NCBI GenBank assembly: GCA_012513625.1
Contig: JAAZBW010000241.1
Location: forward strand, 1 to 5,893
Length of the DNA: 5,893 nt
From: Actinomycetales bacterium
GTDB taxonomy: Bacteria; Actinomycetota; Actinomycetes; Actinomycetales; Actinomycetaceae
Reading direction: 5' to 3'
Shown: piece after piece, positions 1 to 4,547 of the stretch
Layout: every line of letters starts with the position of its first letter
Position numbering within the stretch: the stretch's first letter is position 1
Made by a program: the position numbers and the translations under genes
Notes under the pieces: generated by a model
What the model was told of the DNA's origin: nothing
Database searches by the model: none
The model's input: only the letters and a program-made list of their open reading frames with translations

Positions 1-22
1 CTACGAGGATCTTGGAGAACAT
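1..22 (-). CDS. Start of a biotin carboxylase-type subunit (5' fragment, runs off left edge)
   Basis: Only seven codons and one base are visible, reading MFSKILV from an ATG at 22-20; the next codon begins with G. Biotin carboxylase subunits of acetyl-/propionyl-CoA carboxylases and pyruvate carboxylases typically open with M-F-x-K-[IV]-L-V-A-N-R-G-E-I, and all seven residues plus the G of a following alanine codon fit. Such proteins carboxylate biotin with ATP and bicarbonate in the cytoplasm. A good Shine-Dalgarno sequence (AAGGAG, 4 nt upstream) supports a real start here. The gene lies on the same strand as the exonuclease gene behind it, 186 bp away. Seven residues cannot separate an acyl-CoA carboxylase alpha chain from pyruvate carboxylase or urea/geranyl-CoA relatives, so the family call rests on pattern recognition. 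Confidence 0.55.
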
Positions 23-208
23 GGAACTCCTTGAAGGGGTGGAACGTGGGTTGGAGCCGCGTGTGAATCCTCCCAGCGGGCCGGATCTAAAGCCAATGCT
101 GCCCACGTGGCGTGCATCGCAGTGGACACGTACAGCCGAGGACGTGAGGGAGTACGTGGGCGAGCGAGCGCGAGAGCGTGAGGGCGAGGGGGCGTGTTGG
201 CCGGTGGG
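23..208. other. Intergenic gap with four ACGT cores and purine-rich low-complexity sequence
   Basis: This gap separates the exonuclease stop from the left-edge gene start, both on the minus strand. ACGT occurs at 105-108 (inside the palindrome CCACGTGG, 103-110), 128-131, 142-145 and 154-157. Positions 159-191 are a GAGCG/GAGGG-type low-complexity run. A promoter for the left-edge gene would be expected here, but I could not place a convincing pair of -35 and -10 boxes. I see no RNA gene and no strong terminator. Confidence 0.4.
26..33 (-). promoter_or_regulatory. Ribosome binding site of the left-edge gene
   Basis: On the minus strand this reads CAAGGAGT, an almost full complement of the 16S rRNA 3' end, with the AAGGAG core (27-32) four bases before the ATG at 22-20. 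It is the main argument that the short fragment at the left edge is a true gene start. Confidence 0.6.
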
Positions 209-1009
209 CTACTCGGCCGGTGCGAACTCGGCGATCACCGGCACGTGGTCGGAGGCGCCCTTGCCCTTCCGCTCGTTGCGGTCGATCTCGGCGCCCACCG
301 TGGCGCGGGCGAGCGCCGGGGAGGCGTAGACGAAGTCGATCCTCATGCCCTCGTTGCGGGGAAAGCGGAGCTGCTGGTAGTCCCAGTAGGTGTACTGCTC
401 GGGCACGAAGCGGCGGGTGACCTCCTCGAATCCGGCCTCTCCAATGGCCCGGTAGGCTGCGCGCTCCGGCGCGGACACATGGGTCTTTCCCTCGAAGAAA
501 TCCATAGACCACACGTCCTGGTCCTCCGGGGCCACGTTCCAGTCGCCCACGAGCGCCACCCGGGCGTCGTCGTCGGCGATCCAGGAACTCCCCGCCACCC
601 GCAGCGCCTCCAGCCAGGCGAGCTTGTAAGCATAGTGCGGATCGGCCAGCTCGCGTCCGTTCGGGACGTAGAGGGACCAGAGGCGCAGCGCGTCCGGGCC
701 GGTCCCCACGGTGGCGCCGAGCGCGCGGGCCTCGGTGACGGACTCCTCGCCCCAGCCGGGGGCTCCCGGGAAGCCGAGTTCCACCTCGGTGAGACCCACG
801 CGGGAGGCGATCGCCACGCCGTTCCACTGGTTCGTGCCGTGGAACGCGATCTCGTAGCCGGCCGCCTCGAACGGCGCCGCCGGGAAGAGCGCGTCCTTCA
901 CCTTGGTCTCCTGCATGGCGAGCGCGTCCACCTCAGAGCGCTCGAGGAACGCGAGCACGCGGTCCAGGCGGGTCCGGATGGAGTTCACGTTCCAGGTGGC
1001 GATACGCAT
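209..1009 (-). CDS. xthA: Exodeoxyribonuclease III (AP endonuclease family)
   Basis: The 266-residue protein belongs to the exonuclease III branch of the endonuclease/exonuclease/phosphatase fold. This family removes nucleotides 3'->5' from duplex DNA and cuts 5' to abasic sites in base excision repair in the cytoplasm. The expected active-site series is in order: MRIATWNVNSIR at the N-terminus (N7), MQETK with metal ligand E34, LYVPNG with Y114, GDWNVAPED with D156 and N158, GMRIDFVYAS with D225, and a C-terminal SDHVPV with D254 and H255. The length is close to the E. coli enzyme (268). The ATG at 1009-1007 was chosen because the conserved protein begins exactly there; the frame stays open 25 codons further upstream, but those residues do not look like family sequence. 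No Shine-Dalgarno precedes this ATG, while a TAnnnT hexamer sits at the leaderless distance. The gene diverges from the transporter operon, and no functional tie between them is evident. Confidence 0.95.
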   Translation of the reverse strand: MRIATWNVNSIRTRLDRVLAFLERSEVDALAMQETKVKDALFPAAPFEAAGYEIAFHGTNQWNGVAIASRVGLTEVELGFPGAPGWGEESVTEARALGATVGTGPDALRLWSLYVPNGRELADPHYAYKLAWLEALRVAGSSWIADDDARVALVGDWNVAPEDQDVWSMDFFEGKTHVSAPERAAYRAIGEAGFEEVTRRFVPEQYTYWDYQQLRFPRNEGMRIDFVYASPALARATVGAEIDRNERKGKGASDHVPVIAEFAPAE

Positions 1010-1015
1010 GGGGCC

Positions 1016-1021
1016 ACGGTA
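1016..1021 (-). promoter_or_regulatory. Candidate -10 box for leaderless exonuclease III mRNA
   Basis: The minus strand reads TACCGT, matching TAnnnT, at -12 to -7 relative to the A of the exonuclease start codon. This is the position expected if transcription starts on the ATG. The bases between it and the ATG (GTGGCCCC region) carry no Shine-Dalgarno. No recognisable -35 box lies 16-18 bp upstream, so the call rests on the -10 match and the absent ribosome binding site. Confidence 0.35.
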
Positions 1022-1041
1022 GTCGAATGCAGCGGGGCGAC

Positions 1042-1052
1042 GGGTGGCAGGG
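1042..1052 (+). promoter_or_regulatory. Likely ribosome binding site of the binding-protein gene
   Basis: The purine-rich stretch GGGTGGCAGGG ends 4 nt before the ATG at 1057, and its first half is 9 nt away. This favours 1057 over the other in-frame ATGs. The ATG at 1027 has only a GGGG run 13 nt upstream, and the one at 1066 has this same stretch too far upstream (13 nt). The match is imperfect, so 1066 stays possible. Confidence 0.4.
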
Positions 1053-1056
1053 CACA

Positions 1057-2661
1057 ATGATCGCCATGCGTGAGAACGGACCACAAACCCCAGTGCCCGT
1101 GCAGCCCGAGCCGCACCGCCGCGGTGGGGTGCGCCGCCGCGCCGCCGCGATCGCCGCCGCCGCGGCGTTCCTCCTCGCCGCCTGCTCGGCCGGCTCTGGC
1201 AATGGCACCGGCAACGGCTCCGGCAGCGGGGACGGCACCGGCAGCCCCGGCGCCGACGCCACCGTCCGCATTGGCCTCGCCGCCGTCCCCGCGAATCTCG
1301 ACTTCACCACCACGGGCGGGGCCGCGATCTTCCAGGCGCTCGCGGGCAACGTCTACGAGGGCCTCGTGGAACTCGACTCCGACGGACAGGTCCAGCCGCT
1401 CCTTGCCACCGACTGGACCGTGAGCGAGGACGGCCTCCGTTACACCTTCACCCTCCGTGAGGGCATCACCTTTCATGACGGCGCCACATTCACTGCAGAG
1501 AACGTGAAGTTCTCCCTCGAGCGGCTCGGCGAATGGAGCGCCAACACCCCCGGCAACCTCGCCGCCATCGAGAGCGTGGAGGTGGCCTCGCCCACGGAGG
1601 CCACGGTGGTCCTCAGCGAGCCGGACGCCCACCTGCTGTACTGGCTGGCCGGTCCGCTCGGCGCCATGTTCGACCCGGATTCGGTAAGCGCGCTTGCCAC
1701 CGACGCCAACGGCACCGGCCCCTACACGTTCGGCTCCTACACCAACGCCGTACGCATGGTCCTCGAGCGGAACGAGGAGTACTGGGGTGAGCCGGCCCAG
1801 GTGGCCAGCGTGGTCCTCACCTACTTCGCGGACTCCAGCGCCGCCGCGAATGCGCTACGCACCGGCGGCGTGGACGCCCTCTTCCAGGCCGAGGCGTACG
1901 ACCAGATCGCCAGCCTCGAGTCCAGCGAGGACTTCGTGGTCACCACCGGTTCCACCCCGGGCCTCGTGATGATGGCGCTCAACGCGAATCGCGATGCGCT
2001 CGCGGACCCGCGCGTCCGGCAGGCCATCATCCACGCGATCGACAAGGAGGCGGTCCTCGCCGCGGCCACGAGCGGCTATGGCACCGTCCTGGGCGGCCCC
2101 ACGGTTCCCACGGACCCCTTCTACGTGGCGGAGGAGCCCTACCCGTTCGATCCGGAGGCCGCCCGCGCGCTCCTTGCCGAGGCCGGCGCCGAAGGCCTCA
2201 CGCTCACCTTCACCGTGCCCAACCGGCCCTACGCCCAGACCGCTGCCCAGGTGGTGCAGTCGGACCTCGCCAAGGTGGGGGTCACCGCCCGCCTCGAGAT
2301 CCAGGAGTTCCCGGCCGTCTGGGTGGAGCGGACCATGGGCCTCCAGGACTTCGATATGAGCGTGGTCCTCCATGTGGAGCCCCGCAGCCTCACCAACTAC
2401 GGCAACCCGGACTACTACTGGAGCCATGACAACCCGAATACCCGGGACGCCTTCGGCCGCGCCCGCGCCTCGCTCGACGACGACGCGTACGTGGCCGCCA
2501 TGCGGGAGGCCGTCACCTCGATCGTCGACGACGCTGCGAGCGTCTGGCTCTACAACCCGCCGAACATCGTGGTCACCCGGGCTGGCGTTGAGGGTCTGCC
2601 GGTCAACTACACCGGTGTCGGCATTGATTTGGGGAACCTGAGCGTCGCGGCGGCAGGTTGA
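1057..2661 (+). CDS. Peptide/nickel-family ABC transporter substrate-binding lipoprotein (SBP_bac_5)
   Basis: The 534-residue product is the extracytoplasmic solute-receptor of the importer encoded downstream. The N-terminus has a Pro-rich stretch, an Arg-rich n-region (HRRGGVRRR), an Ala-rich hydrophobic core and the lipobox LAAC with Cys43, so it should be cleaved and lipid-anchored to the outer membrane face. A Gly/Asn/Ser/Thr tether (residues 48-63) follows. The mature part is typical family 5: an RIGLAAVPANLDF opening, the family signature around residues 133-157 (LREGITFHDGATFTAENVKF), a GTGPYTFGSY motif near residue 221, and DPRVRQAIIHAIDKEAV near residue 325. Length fits the 500-550 residues usual for the family. 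Family members bind di- and oligopeptides, nickel, heme, sugars or opines, and the sequence does not say which applies here. The start is uncertain among 1027, 1057 and 1066, but all give the same mature protein. It is the first gene of the operon, 60 bp before the permease gene. Confidence 0.92.
   Translation: MIAMRENGPQTPVPVQPEPHRRGGVRRRAAAIAAAAAFLLAACSAGSGNGTGNGSGSGDGTGSPGADATVRIGLAAVPANLDFTTTGGAAIFQALAGNVYEGLVELDSDGQVQPLLATDWTVSEDGLRYTFTLREGITFHDGATFTAENVKFSLERLGEWSANTPGNLAAIESVEVASPTEATVVLSEPDAHLLYWLAGPLGAMFDPDSVSALATDANGTGPYTFGSYTNAVRMVLERNEEYWGEPAQVASVVLTYFADSSAAANALRTGGVDALFQAEAYDQIASLESSEDFVVTTGSTPGLVMMALNANRDALADPRVRQAIIHAIDKEAVLAAATSGYGTVLGGPTVPTDPFYVAEEPYPFDPEAARALLAEAGAEGLTLTFTVPNRPYAQTAAQVVQSDLAKVGVTARLEIQEFPAVWVERTMGLQDFDMSVVLHVEPRSLTNYGNPDYYWSHDNPNTRDAFGRARASLDDDAYVAAMREAVTSIVDDAASVWLYNPPNIVVTRAGVEGLPVNYTGVGIDLGNLSVAAAG
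1198..1245 (+). repeat. Four degenerate 12-bp tandem units encoding the lipoprotein tether
   Basis: Units start at 1198, 1210, 1222 and 1234 and encode GNGT, GNGS, GSGD and GTGS. Each begins with a GGC codon, and most carry a second glycine codon at codon three. The run lies directly after the lipidated cysteine and ends where the folded domain is about to begin. Low-complexity tethers of this kind are common in Gram-positive lipoproteins. Confidence 0.6.
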
Positions 2662-2678
2662 GCATGACGCCGTAGCCG

Positions 2679-2713
2679 CGTCGCGACGGGGAGTCCCGCA
2701 TTCCGGGGGAGGA
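2679..2713 (+). promoter_or_regulatory. Intercistronic inverted repeats abutting the permease ribosome binding site
   Basis: The 60-bp gap after the binding-protein stop contains a perfect 10-bp palindrome CGTCGCGACG (2679-2688). CGGG at 2687-2690 can pair with CCCG at 2695-2698 over a 4-nt loop. The same CCCG could pair instead with CGGG at 2704-2707 over a 5-nt loop, which would cover the start of the permease Shine-Dalgarno GGGGGAGGA (2705-2713, 8 nt before the ATG at 2722). Stems are short and there is no T-run, so this is not an intrinsic terminator. A role in lowering permease expression relative to the binding protein is inference. Confidence 0.35.
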
Positions 2714-2721
2714 TAGACCGC

Positions 2722-3669
2722 ATGGTGGTGGCCTTCCTCCGGCGCACGGGTGTGCTCGTGCTGACCCTGGCTGTTGCGTCCCTGCTCGTCTTCCTCCTCC
2801 TCGCGATACTCCCGGGTGATATCGCGCGCACGCAACTCGGGCTCGATGCCACCGAGACGGAGGTGGAGGCGCTCCGCGAGGAACTCGGCCTGAACCGCCC
2901 AGCGCCCGTGCGCTACCTCACCTGGGTGGCGGGGCTCCTGCGCGGGGACATGGGGATCTCCTACGCCAGCCGCACCCCGGTGGCACCCCAGGTGTTTGAT
3001 GCGCTCCAGGTCTCCCTCATCCTCGTGACCGCGGGGATCCTCGTGGCCGTGGTGGTGGCGCTGCCCCTCGGTACGCTCGCCGCCCTCCGGCACGGCCGCC
3101 CCACCGGAGCGATCGTGGGCGCACTGAGCCAGGTGGGCATCGCCGTCCCCAGCTTTGTGGCCGGTCTCCTGCTGGTGGCCATCTTCGCGGTGGGGCTCGG
3201 CTGGCTTCCCTCCGGCGGTTGGGTGGCGCCCGCGGACGACCTCTCCACGCACCTGCGCCACCTCGTGTTGCCCGCCCTCGCGCTCGGGCTCGTGCGGGGC
3301 GCAATCCTCGCGCGCTACACCCGCGCCGCGGTGCTGGACATCCAGCGGGAGGACTTCATGCGCACCGCCCGCGCGAAGGGCCTCACCTCCGGCCGCGCGA
3401 TGGTGCGCCACGGGATCCGCAACGCCCTCATCCCCGTGGTGACGGTGACCGGCGTGGAGTTCTCCGCACTCATTGTGGGCGCCGTGGTGATCGAGACCGT
3501 GTTCGTGCTCCCCGGGCTGGGCTCCCTCCTGCTCCGCTCGGTGGCCAACCGGGACCTCATCCAGGTGCAGGCGATCGTGATGGTGATCGTGGCGCTCGTG
3601 CTCCTCGTCAACTTCCTGGTGGACCTCGCCCACACGGCCATCGATCCCCGGCTGAGGAGGCACGCATGA
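2722..3669 (+). CDS. ABC transporter permease, DppB/OppB type (first membrane subunit)
   Basis: The 315-residue membrane protein forms half of the importer channel. About six hydrophobic segments are visible: residues 9-30, 97-122, 131-157, 179-196, 236-258 and 281-303. A periplasmic-type loop (31-95) holds the family pattern LREELGLNRPAPVRYLTWV and GDMGIS. The cytoplasmic coupling helix (EAA loop) is at about 210-239 (FMRTARAKGL ... HGIRNALIPV), followed by VIETVFVLPGLG (257-268) and the C-terminal AIDPRLR, all typical of the OppB/DppB branch. Length is normal (305-340). The ATG at 2722 is preceded by a strong GGGGGAGGA 8 nt upstream. Its stop overlaps the next gene's start in ATGA, so translation of the two permeases is probably coupled. 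Family and role are secure; substrate is unknown. Confidence 0.94.
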   Translation: MVVAFLRRTGVLVLTLAVASLLVFLLLAILPGDIARTQLGLDATETEVEALREELGLNRPAPVRYLTWVAGLLRGDMGISYASRTPVAPQVFDALQVSLILVTAGILVAVVVALPLGTLAALRHGRPTGAIVGALSQVGIAVPSFVAGLLLVAIFAVGLGWLPSGGWVAPADDLSTHLRHLVLPALALGLVRGAILARYTRAAVLDIQREDFMRTARAKGLTSGRAMVRHGIRNALIPVVTVTGVEFSALIVGAVVIETVFVLPGLGSLLLRSVANRDLIQVQAIVMVIVALVLLVNFLVDLAHTAIDPRLRRHA

Positions 3670-4547
3670 CCTCACTCCCCGGTGGCAGCCGCCTCGTGGC
3701 CGTCATGACCAGCGCGCCGCCCCGGCGGCGCCAACGCCCGAACGTACTCCTCGTGGTGGGGGCAATCCTGCTCGGCCTCGTGGTCCTCACGACGCTCGTC
3801 TCGCTCGTGTGGACTCCGGGGGACCCGATCACCACGAACCCCTCAAACCGGCTCGCCGAGTCCTCCCGCGAGCACTGGCTCGGCACCGATGGCGCCGGCC
3901 GGGACGTGGCGAGCGCCCTCATGGCCGGCTCCCGCATCCCCCTCCTCGTGGGAGCGGGCGTGGTGGCCATCTCCTTCGCCATCGGCGTGCCCTTCGGGAT
4001 GCTCTCCGCCATGGCAAGCCGCACCACGGGCACGTGGCTCATGCGGTGGAACGACATCGTCCAGGCCTTCCCACCGCTCCTCCTCGCGATCGTCCTCGCC
4101 GCCGTCATCGGCGGAGGCACCAGCACCGCCATTCTCGCCCTCGGGATCGGTGCCTCGCCCGGCGTGGCGCGCGTGGTGCGTGCGGGCACCCGCCAGGTCC
4201 TCAGCCGCGAGTACGCGCTCGCCGCCCGCGCCGCCGGGCGTGGCCCGCTGTTCGTGGCCGTCCGCCACGTGCTCCCCAACATCCGCGGCATCCTCATCGT
4301 CCAGGCCACGGTGGGCTTCGCCCTCGCGGTCCTCGCGGAAGCAGCCCTCTCGTACCTGGGCCTCGGGACCACCCCGCCCACGCCGTCGTGGGGCTGGATG
4401 CTGAAGGAGGCGCAGGGGGCCGTGTACGCCCGCCCCCTCCTCGTGGTGTGGCCCGGCATCGCGATCGCGATCACCGTGCTCGGCCTGAACCTGCTCGGCG
4501 ACGGCGTACGCGACCGTTACGATCCTCGACTCGAGGGGGAGAGGTGA
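3666..4547 (+). CDS. ABC transporter permease, DppC/OppC type (second membrane subunit)
   Basis: The 293-residue protein is the partner permease of the importer. A short Arg-rich cytoplasmic N-terminus (PPRRRQRP, 18-25) leads into a first membrane segment (27-49). The DppC-branch hallmark HWLGTDGAGRDV follows at 70-81. Further membrane segments are near 92-117, 132-149, 153-172, 207-226 and 256-279. The EAA coupling loop is at 181-206 (REYALAARAAG ... VRHVLPNI). ALSYLGLGTTPPTPSWGWML (227-246) and the C-terminal GDGVRDRYDPRL (278-289) are also diagnostic. Length is normal for the family. The ATG at 3666 has GAGGAGG five bases upstream (3654-3660) and overlaps the preceding stop; an in-frame ATG at 3705 is a less likely alternative. 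The stop shares GTGA with the ATPase start. Confidence 0.94.
   Translation: MTSLPGGSRLVAVMTSAPPRRRQRPNVLLVVGAILLGLVVLTTLVSLVWTPGDPITTNPSNRLAESSREHWLGTDGAGRDVASALMAGSRIPLLVGAGVVAISFAIGVPFGMLSAMASRTTGTWLMRWNDIVQAFPPLLLAIVLAAVIGGGTSTAILALGIGASPGVARVVRAGTRQVLSREYALAARAAGRGPLFVAVRHVLPNIRGILIVQATVGFALAVLAEAALSYLGLGTTPPTPSWGWMLKEAQGAVYARPLLVVWPGIAIAITVLGLNLLGDGVRDRYDPRLEGER

Noticed and set aside
64..90. Minus-strand TTAGAT as a -10 box for the left-edge gene.
   Set aside because: No -35-like hexamer lies 16-18 bp upstream, so I could not support a promoter there.
199..218. Inverted repeat GGCCG/CGGCC around the exonuclease stop codon, as a possible terminator.
   Set aside because: The stem has only 5 bp, the stop codon is in its loop, and no T-run follows on the minus strand.
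12..329. A 105-codon plus-strand open frame covering the left gap.
   Set aside because: It starts inside the putative biotin carboxylase start, runs over the end of the exonuclease gene and resembles no known protein. There is no good ribosome binding site.
1027..1056. Earlier in-frame ATG (1027) for the binding-protein gene.
   Set aside because: No ribosome binding site at a suitable distance, and it would add ten residues to an already long signal peptide n-region and leave only 17 bp to the divergent gene.
1855..3675. A 606-codon open frame on the minus strand antisense to the binding protein and first permease.
   Set aside because: It is His/Arg/Gly/Glu-rich with no recognisable domain, crosses the gap between two well-supported genes, and mirrors their third-position GC bias. 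It is a shadow frame.
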